Shown here one piece after another: positions 7,381 through 14,261 of a DNA stretch of 59,434 nucleotides. The translations under genes and the position numbers were made by a program. The notes below the pieces were generated by a model. It did not search any database. It was given only the letters and a program-made list of their open reading frames with translations, and was not told the origin of the DNA. Within the stretch, counting starts at the first letter, position 1. Every line of letters begins with the position of its first letter. Source of the DNA: Mycolicibacterium rhodesiae JS60 (GTDB lineage: Bacteria; Actinomycetota; Actinomycetes; Mycobacteriales; Mycobacteriaceae); NCBI GenBank assembly GCA_000230935.2, contig AGIQ01000015.1, positions 1 through 59,434 on the forward strand, given 5' to 3'.

Positions 7381-9113
7381 CAGAACAGGAAGTAGCGCTG
7401 AGCCATCGGCAGTTCGGCGGCGGGTTGTTCGGCCCAGACCTCCCCGTCGATGCGCACGGTGAAGGTGTCGGGATCGACCTCGATGCGGGGCTGGGCGTCG
7501 TTGAGCGGCATCTGCGCCTTGCCGATGGCCCGTACGTTGCCCACCGGTGCCAGGCGGCGCTTGACCGCGATCCGGTCGGCCAGCCCGTCCTCGATGGCCT
7601 GCGGGGCGACGAAGTGCAGCGACGTGGCCGCCGCGGCGGCGGGTGCGGCCCCGAACATCGGCCGCGGCAGCACCGGCTGCGGGGTCGGGATCGACGCGTT
7701 GGCGTCACCCATTGCGGCCCAGGCGATCATGCCGCCCTTGACCACCGCGTGCGGACGTACCCCGAAGAACGCCGGCTCCCACAGCACCAGGTCGGCCAGC
7801 TTGCCCACCTCCACCGAACCGATCTCGTGGTCCAGGCCGTGCGCGACGGCCGGGCAGATCGTGTACTTGGCGATGTAGCGGCGCACCCGGTTGTTGTCGG
7901 AGCCATTGGTGCCCGCCGTGTCCCCTTCCAGCGCACCACGGCGGCGCTTCATCACGTGGGCGGTCTGCCAGGTACGCATCACCACCTCGCCGATGCGGCC
8001 CATGGCCTGCGCGTCGCTGCCGATCATCGAGATCGCCCCGATGTCGTGCAACAGGTCCTCGGCGGCAATCGTCGACGGCCGGATCCGGCTCTCGGCGAAC
8101 GCCAGATCCTCGGGGACGCTGGGGTTGAGGTGATGGCAGACCATCAGCATGTCGAGGTGCTCGTCGAGGGTGTTGACGGTGTGCGGCCGGGTCGGGTTGG
8201 TGGAACTGGGCAGCACATTGGATTCGGCGGCGACCGTGATGATGTCCGGCGCGTGCCCGCCGCCTGCGCCCTCGGTGTGATACGCGTGGATGTTGCGGCC
8301 CTTGATCGCCGCCAGGGTGTTCTCGACGAAGCCCATCTCATTGAGGGTGTCGGTGTGGATGTTGACCTGCACCCCGGCGGCCTCGGACACCGTCAGGCAG
8401 GCGTCGATCGCCGCCGGAGTTGTCCCCCAGTCCTCGTGCAGCTTGAAACCCGCTGCACCGGAACGCAACTGCTCCCACATCGCGTCGTGGCTGACGGTGT
8501 TGCCCTTCCCGAGCAGCGCGATGTTCAGCGGCCAGTGGTCGAGTGACTCCAGCATTCGGGCCAGATGCCAGGCGCCCGGCGTCACCGTGGTGGCCTTCGA
8601 GCCTTCGGCGGGCCCGGTGCCCCCGGCGATGATGGTGGTGATGCCCCCACCGATGGCCTCTTCCATGATCTGCGGGCAGATCAGGTGGACGTGACAGTCG
8701 ATGGCCCCGGCGGTGACGATGCGCCCGTTGCCGGCGATGATCTCCGTCGACGGGCCGACCACCAGGTCGGGGTGCACGCCCGACATGATGTCGGGGTTGC
8801 CCGCCTTTCCGATGCCGACGATGCGCCCGTCGCGAATGCCGATGTCGGCCTTGATGATTCCCCAGTAGTCGATGATCACCGCGCCGGTGATCACGGTGTC
8901 GGGTGCGCCGTCGGCACGGGTGGCCCGCCCTTGGCCCATCGACTCGCGCAGCACCTTGCCCCCGCCGAACACCGCCTCGTCACCGGCGAGGCCGGGGCCG
9001 CCGCTGCGATCCTCGGTGATCTCGACGATCAGGTCGGTGTCGGCCAGCCGGATCCGGTCGCCGGTGGTGGGGCCGAACAGCGCGGCGTAGCGCGCCCGGG
9101 ACAGCTCGCTCAT
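7380..9113 (-). CDS. ureC: Urease subunit alpha UreC
   Basis: Catalytic subunit of nickel urease, which hydrolyses urea to ammonia and carbamate. 577 residues. The metal ligands are visible: DCHVHLICPQ near residue 140, the carbamylated Lys within AAGFKLHEDWG near residue 223, NIHTDTLNE near residue 252, HAYHTEGAGGGHAPD near residue 280, the mobile-flap segment MVCHHLNPSVPEDLAFAESR with the catalytic His near residue 328, and GSDAQAMGRIGEV with the final Asp ligand near residue 368. The beta/gamma subunits are separate genes upstream. Nothing suggests inactivity. Confidence 0.97.
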   Translation of the reverse strand: MSELSRARYAALFGPTTGDRIRLADTDLIVEITEDRSGGPGLAGDEAVFGGGKVLRESMGQGRATRADGAPDTVITGAVIIDYWGIIKADIGIRDGRIVGIGKAGNPDIMSGVHPDLVVGPSTEIIAGNGRIVTAGAIDCHVHLICPQIMEEAIGGGITTIIAGGTGPAEGSKATTVTPGAWHLARMLESLDHWPLNIALLGKGNTVSHDAMWEQLRSGAAGFKLHEDWGTTPAAIDACLTVSEAAGVQVNIHTDTLNEMGFVENTLAAIKGRNIHAYHTEGAGGGHAPDIITVAAESNVLPSSTNPTRPHTVNTLDEHLDMLMVCHHLNPSVPEDLAFAESRIRPSTIAAEDLLHDIGAISMIGSDAQAMGRIGEVVMRTWQTAHVMKRRRGALEGDTAGTNGSDNNRVRRYIAKYTICPAVAHGLDHEIGSVEVGKLADLVLWEPAFFGVRPHAVVKGGMIAWAAMGDANASIPTPQPVLPRPMFGAAPAAAAATSLHFVAPQAIEDGLADRIAVKRRLAPVGNVRAIGKAQMPLNDAQPRIEVDPDTFTVRIDGEVWAEQPAAELPMAQRYFLF

Positions 9114-9140
9114 CTCAGTTGTCTCTCTTCGCGCAAGCGC

Positions 9141-9467
9141 TCATCGCCGATCCAGCTTTCCGGGTGGGTTCAGGCTCAGGCCATGCACTTCACGCGTACC
9201 AGCCAGGGGCACCAGTCGAACCCGCTGCGCCACGCCGGGTTCGAAGCGCACCGCGGTGCCCGCGGGAATGTCGAACCGGTGCCCGGATGCGGCCGCCCGG
9301 TCGAAGGACAGCGCCGCATTGGCCTGTGGCAGGTGTACGTGGCTGCCGACCTGGACGGGTCGGTCGCCGGTGTTCACGATCTCCAGTTCGATGCGCGGGA
9401 CGCCCGGGTTGATCTCGATGTCGCCGGCGCCGAGAAAGACCTCTCCGGGAATCACGCTGTCCTCCAA
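9141..9467 (-). CDS. ureB: Urease subunit beta UreB
   Basis: Structural subunit of the urease (alpha-beta-gamma)3 assembly. 108 residues. IPGEVFLGAGDIEINPG and NTGDRPVQVGSHVHLPQANAAL, plus FDIPAGTAVRFEPG, are the UreB family core. The ATG is at 9467, four bases after the ureA stop; 27 bases separate it from ureC. Confidence 0.95.
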   Translation of the reverse strand: MEDSVIPGEVFLGAGDIEINPGVPRIELEIVNTGDRPVQVGSHVHLPQANAALSFDRAAASGHRFDIPAGTAVRFEPGVAQRVRLVPLAGTREVHGLSLNPPGKLDRR

Positions 9468-9471
9468 AGGC

Positions 9472-9774
9472 TCACGGGATGGGGTGGTGAACGGTGACCA
9501 ATTTGGTGCCGTCCGGGAAGGTGGCTTCGACCTGCACGTCGTGCAGCATCTCGGGCACGCCCTCCATCACGTCATCGCGGGACAGCACCTCTCGTCCGCT
9601 GACCATCAGCTCGGCGACCGTACGGCCGTCGCGGGCACCCTCCAGGACGTGGTCGGTGACGATCGCGACCGTTTCGGGATAGTTGAGCTTCAGCCCGCGG
9701 GCCTGCCTTCGGCGGGCGAGGTCGGCGGCATAAGACAGCAGCAACCGGTCGGTTTCATGCGGTGTCAGTTGCAT
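9472..9774 (-). CDS. ureA: Urease subunit gamma UreA
   Basis: Smallest urease structural subunit, 100 residues. The ATG at 9774 is preferred over an in-frame ATG at 9792. It has AGGA nine bases upstream and begins with the family start MQLTPHETDRLLLSYAADLA. LKLNYPETVAIVTDHVLEGARDG and VEATFPDGTKLVTVH complete the family pattern. Confidence 0.95.
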   Translation of the reverse strand: MQLTPHETDRLLLSYAADLARRRQARGLKLNYPETVAIVTDHVLEGARDGRTVAELMVSGREVLSRDDVMEGVPEMLHDVQVEATFPDGTKLVTVHHPIP

Positions 9775-9814
9775 AGAGCGCGATCCTGCCATGGCAGGAG
9801 GCGATCAGCAGGGC

Positions 9815-10234
9815 CTAGCTCGGCGGGGGCTCCGGCTCGAGGTTCTGCAGACGCACCTGGCCGCGCGCGACCAGCCGGTCCGTGTCGTCGCGAATCGTCA
9901 CCAGCCACAGCTGCTGACGACGGCCGCGGTGCACCGGTTCGGTGACCCCGTAGACGGTGCCGCCGGAGATCGCCCGCAGGAAATCGGTGTTGTTGTTGAC
10001 GCCGACGACGTTGCCGCCGCCGTTGGCGGCCAGCCACATGAACGCCGATGTGCTAGCCATCGATTCGATCATCGAGCAGTACACGCCGCCGTGGACGATC
10101 CCCATCGGTTGCAGCAGCTTGGGCTGCACGTCCAGCTGTGCCTTGGCCCCGTCCGGGGTCAGTTCGGTGAACACCAGCCCCAGCTCGTTGTCGAACGGGG
10201 CGGAGAAAGCGATCGGTGACTGCTCTGGCTGCAC
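9815..10234 (-). CDS. Hotdog-fold thioesterase (PaaI type, Rv1847-like)
   Basis: Probable acyl-CoA thioesterase of 139 residues, first gene of the urease-direction operon (about 40 bases before ureA). The central hotdog helix motif MGIVHGGVYCSMIESMAS contains the HGG and an acidic residue expected in the active site; NNNTDFLRAISGG follows. The start is uncertain: a TTG at 10267 would add 11 residues, but GTG at 10234 gives VQPEQSPIAF, which matches the family length. It is downstream of the MrsI-like RNA terminator, so it may depend on read-through or on its own promoter in a very short gap. The substrate is unknown, and so is any link to urease beyond position. Confidence 0.85.
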   Translation of the reverse strand: MQPEQSPIAFSAPFDNELGLVFTELTPDGAKAQLDVQPKLLQPMGIVHGGVYCSMIESMASTSAFMWLAANGGGNVVGVNNNTDFLRAISGGTVYGVTEPVHRGRRQQLWLVTIRDDTDRLVARGQVRLQNLEPEPPPS

Positions 10235-10270
10235 GCATCTGTGTCTACACCAAGCGGGTCGCCGCAATGA

Positions 10271-10371
10271 GGGACGGGCCCCGCGATGAAAACGCGGGGC
10301 CCGTCCTCGGAATGGACCGGGGTGTCTCTGCAGCCCTCAGGACATCCGGCGCGGTCCGTTCGTCTATGTTG
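10271..10371 (-). ncRNA. mrsI: MrsI-like iron-responsive small RNA
   Basis: Predicted small RNA of about 100 nt, read leftward. The promoter at 10377-10405 places the 5' end near 10370. The RNA ends in a strong hairpin at 10272-10306. A second helix is possible between GGACCG (10351-10356) and CGGTCC (10315-10320). In M. tuberculosis the iron-sparing sRNA MrsI is ncRv11846: it lies between Rv1846c (blaI) and Rv1847, is on the Rv1847 strand and is controlled by IdeR. Position, strand, size, IdeR box and terminator all agree here. Naming is by synteny and architecture; I did not compare sequences, and the seed that base-pairs with targets is not assigned. Confidence 0.75.
10272..10306 (-). terminator. 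Strong intrinsic terminator of the MrsI-like RNA
   Basis: Perfect 14-bp arms GGACGGGCCCCGCG and CGCGGGGCCCGTCC around a 7-base loop. On the transcribed (minus) strand the loop is UUUUCAU and no U-tract follows, as is common in mycobacteria. It would stop the small RNA and also transcription arriving from the FhuF-like gene before it enters the thioesterase-urease genes. Confidence 0.8.
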
Positions 10372-10376
10372 CTATC

Positions 10377-10405
10377 ACCATAGGCAAGGCTTGCCTAACT
10401 TACAA
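10377..10405 (-). promoter_or_regulatory. Sigma-A-type promoter with IdeR box in its spacer
   Basis: On the minus strand, TTGTAA (10400-10405) and TATGGT (10377-10382) are separated by exactly 17 bases. That spacer is filled by an IdeR/DtxR-type operator, TTAGGCAAGCCTTGCCTAT (10380-10398), whose core AGGCAAG-N-CTTGCCT is a perfect dyad. IdeR-Fe2+ bound here would block RNA polymerase, so the promoter should open under iron starvation. Confidence 0.8.
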
Positions 10406-10408
10406 GAC

Positions 10409-11128
10409 CTACCCCGTCCTACGCAGCGCCCGAACCGGGAGCCCGAAGCCGCTGAGGGCGTCGAGCACCGCCTGGCCGCGCCGCATGCAGGTCACCTCGC
10501 CACTGCCGGTCAGCATCGGAACCTGGGTGGCGGTGATCACCACCGCCGAGCCGACCATCTGCCACATCGCCGCCAGCGACAGCGAGTTCCGGCTGAGGTC
10601 GTGGAGGCACTCGAAAATCGGTTCCAGGGACCGGTGGCAGCGATGTGCCGTCCAGGTCGCCAGCGCGAGCTCGTTGGGCAGCCGGACCACATCGGTCATC
10701 GCCGGATCGTCGGGCAGCACCCGCAGCGTCGGGTCCACGACCGCGGTCCAATCGATCGTCCCCTCCGAGTCGACGTGCATCCAGAGATTGCCCGGCCCGG
10801 TGTCCCAGACCCGGCCCTCGAGCACGAACAGGGTCACGACCCGGCCCAGAACGGCGTGCGTGAACGTCGCCGCCAACTGCTGCGCCACGGCGCGGCGGTC
10901 GCCCAGCTCGCTGGCCGAGGCCTCGAACATGGCGGCCAGCCGACCCGTCGTCGTCACTGAATCCAGTGCCCACCAGCGCCGCCGCGACACATCGGCCATG
11001 ACTGCCACGCCGTGCACCCGCGGTGACTCCGGGCTCAGCGCGCGCAAGCGGCCGCTGGATTCGTGCAAGGGCAGAATCCGGCGGATGGTCATTCCTTCGA
11101 TCAACGGGTCAACCACGGCTGTGGTCAC
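10409..11128 (-). CDS. Iron-regulated FhuF/IucA-IucC-like protein lacking the Fe-S cysteine tail
   Basis: 239 residues, GTG start with GAGGAGG four bases upstream. The middle (VAQQLAATFTHAVLGRVVTL, then LEGRVWDTGPGNLWM) and the later NSLSLAAMWQMVGSAVV resemble the ferric reductase FhuF-like domain. FhuF proteins end in a CC-x10-C-x2-C [2Fe-2S] motif; here the C-terminus has only a single Cys (GEVTCMRRG). So it is either a non-redox member of the family or one using another cofactor. Two IdeR-type boxes upstream indicate induction under iron limitation. It sits between the blaI gene and the MrsI-like RNA, a slot that is empty in M. tuberculosis. A role in handling ferri-siderophores is inferred from family and regulation only. 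Confidence 0.62.
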   Translation of the reverse strand: MTTAVVDPLIEGMTIRRILPLHESSGRLRALSPESPRVHGVAVMADVSRRRWWALDSVTTTGRLAAMFEASASELGDRRAVAQQLAATFTHAVLGRVVTLFVLEGRVWDTGPGNLWMHVDSEGTIDWTAVVDPTLRVLPDDPAMTDVVRLPNELALATWTAHRCHRSLEPIFECLHDLSRNSLSLAAMWQMVGSAVVITATQVPMLTGSGEVTCMRRGQAVLDALSGFGLPVRALRRTG

Positions 11129-11145
11129 GGCACCTCCTCATTACA

Positions 11146-11161
11146 GTTAGGTGAGCCTAAC
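11146..11161 (-). promoter_or_regulatory. IdeR box upstream of the FhuF-like gene
   Basis: GTTAGG-TGAG-CCTAAC is a perfect dyad 18 bp before the GTG start and just downstream of a -10-like TATGGT on the minus strand (11160-11165). It matches the DtxR/IdeR consensus TTAGGTTAGGCTAACCTAA well. Bound IdeR would cover the transcription start. Confidence 0.8.
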
Positions 11162-11178
11162 CATAAGAAGCGGACCAA

Positions 11179-11196
11179 GGTTAGCATTGCCTAATG
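11179..11196 (-). promoter_or_regulatory. Second, weaker IdeR-like box
   Basis: GGTTAGCATTGCCTAATG keeps TTAG and CTAA outer halves with an imperfect centre. It lies about 18 bases upstream of the first box on the same promoter, so cooperative binding of two IdeR dimers is plausible. It is about 170 bp from blaI. Confidence 0.5.
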
Positions 11197-11369
11197 TGAA
11201 TGCTGTCACAGTTAGGTCCCCGGTTCGGCTGGTTGTCCTGCGATTACCCCGCACTGGGACACCGCCGGGAACTCCGCGGGTGCCTGCCGGAGTTGATCGG
11301 GAGAGTTTAGGTACGACGCCCGGTAGTAACCGGGAGTACTCTTGTTTCACTGCTACGGAATGAACGGAT

Positions 11370-11786
11370 ATGGCCAAGTTGACTCGTCTCGGCGAACTTG
11401 AACGCGCGGTGATGGACCACTTGTGGGCCGCTGGTGAACCGTTGACGGTTCGTCAGGTCCACGAGGCCCTCTGTACCGAACGCGACCTGGCCTACACCAC
11501 GGTGATGACGGTCCTGCAACGCCTCGCCCGAAAGAACCTGGTGTCTCAGATCCGCGACGACCGGGCACATCAGTACGCACCCGTGCACGGCCGCGACGAA
11601 CTGGTCGCCGGCCTGATGGTGGACGCGCTGGATCAGGCATCCGACTCCGGCAGCCGCCAGGCGGCGCTGGTGCATTTCGTCGAGCGGGTGGGGGTCGACG
11701 AGGCGGACGCCTTGCGCCGCGCACTCGCGGAACTAGAATCCAGGAACCGTTCAACCTGGCCCGGTGGCGGCGCGCCCAGCGTCTGA
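11370..11786 (+). CDS. blaI: BlaI/MecI-family transcriptional repressor
   Basis: Winged-helix repressor of 138 residues, orthologous by position to Rv1846c. LGELERAVMDHLWAAGEPLTVRQVHEAL followed by AYTTVMTVLQRLARKNLV is the DNA-binding domain. The C-terminal half carries dimerisation helices. In M. tuberculosis BlaI controls itself, beta-lactamase and respiratory genes and is inactivated when beta-lactam triggers proteolysis. An AGTA-N8-TACT dyad at 11325-11340 is a candidate autoregulatory operator, but a weak one. The M56 peptidase gene follows 14 bases downstream. Confidence 0.93.
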   Translation: MAKLTRLGELERAVMDHLWAAGEPLTVRQVHEALCTERDLAYTTVMTVLQRLARKNLVSQIRDDRAHQYAPVHGRDELVAGLMVDALDQASDSGSRQAALVHFVERVGVDEADALRRALAELESRNRSTWPGGGAPSV

Positions 11787-11800
11787 GGGACACTGTCAGC

Positions 11801-12727
11801 GTGTCCGCGCTGGCCTTCACCTTCCTCGCCCTGATGCTGGTCGGTCCTGTGCCTGCACTGCTGGCGCGGGCCAGCTGGCCGATGCGCGCACCGCGGGCCG
11901 CAATCGTGCTCTGGCAGTCGATCGCCATGGCGGCCGTCCTGTCCGCTTTCAGTGCGGGCCTTGCGATTGCGAGCCGGCTGTTCGTCCCGGGCCCCGATGG
12001 ACGCCCCACCGCGACGATCACCAGCGAGATCAAGGCGCTGGGCTGGCCGTTGTGGCTGGCCTACGTCCTGGTGTTCGCCATCACCCTGTTCATCGGCGCC
12101 CGCTTGCTGGTGGCGGTCGTGCAGGTCGCGGTGGCCACCCGGCGCCGCCGGGCGCACCACCGGATGGTGGTGGATCTGCTCGGCGACTGCCGGCACGGCA
12201 TGAGCGGGCTGCGGGTACTCGACGTCGCCGAGCCGCTGGCCTACTGCCTGCCGGGTGTGCGCAGCCGCGTCGTGCTCAGTGAGGGCACGCTGGCGGCGCT
12301 GAGTGACACCGAAGTGGCGGCGATCCTCAGCCACGAACGCGCCCACCTGCGCGCCCGCCATGATCTGGTGCTCGAGGCGTTCATCGCCGTGCACACCGCC
12401 TTCCCCCGCTTCGTCCGTAGTGGCAGTGCACTGCACGCGGTGCAGCTGCTCGTCGAGATGCTCGCCGACGATGCGGCCGTACGGACCGCCGGGCCCACTC
12501 CCCTGGCGCGCGCGCTGGTGGCGTGTGCCGCCGGGCGAACCCCCTCCGGTGCGCTGGCCGCAGGCGGCCCCACGACGGTGATCCGGGTGCGCCGGCTGTG
12601 CGGTCGGCCCAACAGTGTGTGGCTGTCGCTGGCGGCCTACACCGCCGCGGCCGCGGTGTTGGTGGTGCCCACCGTCGCCGTCGCGATGCCCTGGCTGACC
12701 GAGCTGCATCGGCTGTTCTTGTCCTGA
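11801..12727 (+). CDS. M56-family membrane metallopeptidase (BlaR1-like, Rv1845c)
   Basis: Polytopic membrane zinc peptidase of 308 residues, GTG start. TM segments occur at about residues 3-25, 35-55, 75-105 and 280-305. The zinc motif HExxH is present as ILSHERAHLRARHD near residue 180, with the peptidase-typical PLAYCLPGVRSRVVLSEGTL before it. Unlike staphylococcal BlaR1 there is no penicillin-binding sensor domain, so the signal must come by another route. It forms a two-gene unit with blaI and is expected to cleave that repressor. Confidence 0.9.
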   Translation: MSALAFTFLALMLVGPVPALLARASWPMRAPRAAIVLWQSIAMAAVLSAFSAGLAIASRLFVPGPDGRPTATITSEIKALGWPLWLAYVLVFAITLFIGARLLVAVVQVAVATRRRRAHHRMVVDLLGDCRHGMSGLRVLDVAEPLAYCLPGVRSRVVLSEGTLAALSDTEVAAILSHERAHLRARHDLVLEAFIAVHTAFPRFVRSGSALHAVQLLVEMLADDAAVRTAGPTPLARALVACAAGRTPSGALAAGGPTTVIRVRRLCGRPNSVWLSLAAYTAAAAVLVVPTVAVAMPWLTELHRLFLS

Positions 12728-12788
12728 GTCGCTGGACCTGTGAAAGTTCCAGCGCTACAACAAAATTCATACAACTGAAAGGCGCGAT

Positions 12789-14243
12789 ATGAGCTCACCG
12801 CACACGGACGGCACTGCACAGATCGGTGTTACCGGATTGGCGGTGATGGGGTCCAACATCGCGCGGAACTTCGCCCACCACGGGTATACCGTCGCGCTGC
12901 ACAACCGATCGGTCGCCAAGACCGACGCCTTGCTTGCCGAGCACGGCTCCGAAGGCAACTTCGTGCGCACCGAGACGATGGCCGAGTTCGCCGCCGCGCT
13001 GGAGCGGCCGCGGCGCGCGCTGATCATGGTGAAGGCCGGTGATCCCACCGACGCCGTCATCAACGAGCTCTGCGACGTGTTCGAACCAGGCGACATCATC
13101 ATCGACGGCGGCAACGCGCTCTACACCGACACCATCCGCCGCGAGAAGGCTGTCCGTGAGCGCGGCCTGCACTTCGTCGGCGCCGGCATCTCCGGTGGCG
13201 AGGAAGGCGCGCTGAACGGACCGTCGATCATGCCGGGCGGGCCCGCCGAGTCCTACAAGTCCCTGGGCCCGCTGCTCGAGGAGATCTCCGCGCACGTCGA
13301 CGGCGTCCCGTGCTGCACCCACATCGGCCCGGACGGCGCCGGTCACTTCGTGAAGATGGTGCACAACGGCATCGAATACTCCGACATGCAGCTCATCGGC
13401 GAGGCCTACCAGCTGCTGCGCGACGGGCTGGGCCAGAGCGCACCGGAGATCGCGGAGATCTTCGCCGAATGGAACAACGGCGACCTGGACAGCTACCTGA
13501 TCGAGATCACCGCCGAGGTGCTGCGCCAGACCGATGCCAAGACCGGCAGGCCGCTGGTCGACGTCATCGTCGACGAGGCCGAGCAGAAGGGCACCGGCCG
13601 CTGGACCGTCAAGTCCGCTCTGGACCTCGGGGTTCCGGTCACCGGTATCGCCGAGGCGGTGTTCGCCCGCGCGCTGTCGGGCTCGGTCCCACAGCGCAAA
13701 GCCACCACCGGCCTGGCGTCCGGCGACCTGGGTGAACGACCCACGGACGCACAGCAATTCATCGACGACGTCAGCAAGGCGCTCTACGCGTCCAAGATCA
13801 TCGCCTACGCGCAGGGCTTCAACCAGATCCAGGCCGGCAGCGCCGAATACAACTGGGACATCACCCTCGGTGACATGGCGACCATCTGGCGCGGCGGCTG
13901 CATCATCCGGGCCAAGTTCCTCAACCGGATCAAGGAGGCCTACGACGAGAACGCCGAGCTGGCCACGCTGATCGCCGCGCCGTACTTCCGCGACGCGGTC
14001 GAGGCGGGCATCGACAGCTGGCGCCGGGTCGTGGTGAAGGCCACCGAGCTGGGCATTCCCGTCCCCGGCTTCGCCTCGGCCCTGTCGTACTACGACGCGC
14101 TGCGCACCGAGCGGCTGCCCGCGGCGCTGACCCAGGGGCTGCGGGACTTCTTCGGCGCGCACACCTACGGCCGCACCGACGCCGACCCGGCCGCCCGGTT
14201 CCACACCCTGTGGAGCGGTGACCGCACCGAGGTCGAGGCCTAA
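12789..14243 (+). CDS. gnd: 6-phosphogluconate dehydrogenase, decarboxylating
   Basis: Pentose phosphate pathway enzyme: 6-phosphogluconate + NADP+ gives ribulose 5-phosphate + CO2 + NADPH. 484 residues, the long (about 470-485) NADP form. Rossmann motif GLAVMGSNIARNFAHHGY near residue 16 and NRS after it fit NADP preference. The active-site segments GISGGEEGALNGPSIMPGG and GAGHFVKMVHNGIEYSDMQ carry the substrate- and proton-transferring residues. GAAAGGCG lies just upstream of the ATG. Confidence 0.96.
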   Translation: MSSPHTDGTAQIGVTGLAVMGSNIARNFAHHGYTVALHNRSVAKTDALLAEHGSEGNFVRTETMAEFAAALERPRRALIMVKAGDPTDAVINELCDVFEPGDIIIDGGNALYTDTIRREKAVRERGLHFVGAGISGGEEGALNGPSIMPGGPAESYKSLGPLLEEISAHVDGVPCCTHIGPDGAGHFVKMVHNGIEYSDMQLIGEAYQLLRDGLGQSAPEIAEIFAEWNNGDLDSYLIEITAEVLRQTDAKTGRPLVDVIVDEAEQKGTGRWTVKSALDLGVPVTGIAEAVFARALSGSVPQRKATTGLASGDLGERPTDAQQFIDDVSKALYASKIIAYAQGFNQIQAGSAEYNWDITLGDMATIWRGGCIIRAKFLNRIKEAYDENAELATLIAAPYFRDAVEAGIDSWRRVVVKATELGIPVPGFASALSYYDALRTERLPAALTQGLRDFFGAHTYGRTDADPAARFHTLWSGDRTEVEA

Positions 14244-14261
14244 CCGCACTAGGCTGGTGGC

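Noticed and set aside
11208..11218. Possible third IdeR half-site GTTAGGTCCCC near the blaI promoter
   Set aside because: Only one half is present; without the inverted partner it is not a credible IdeR box.
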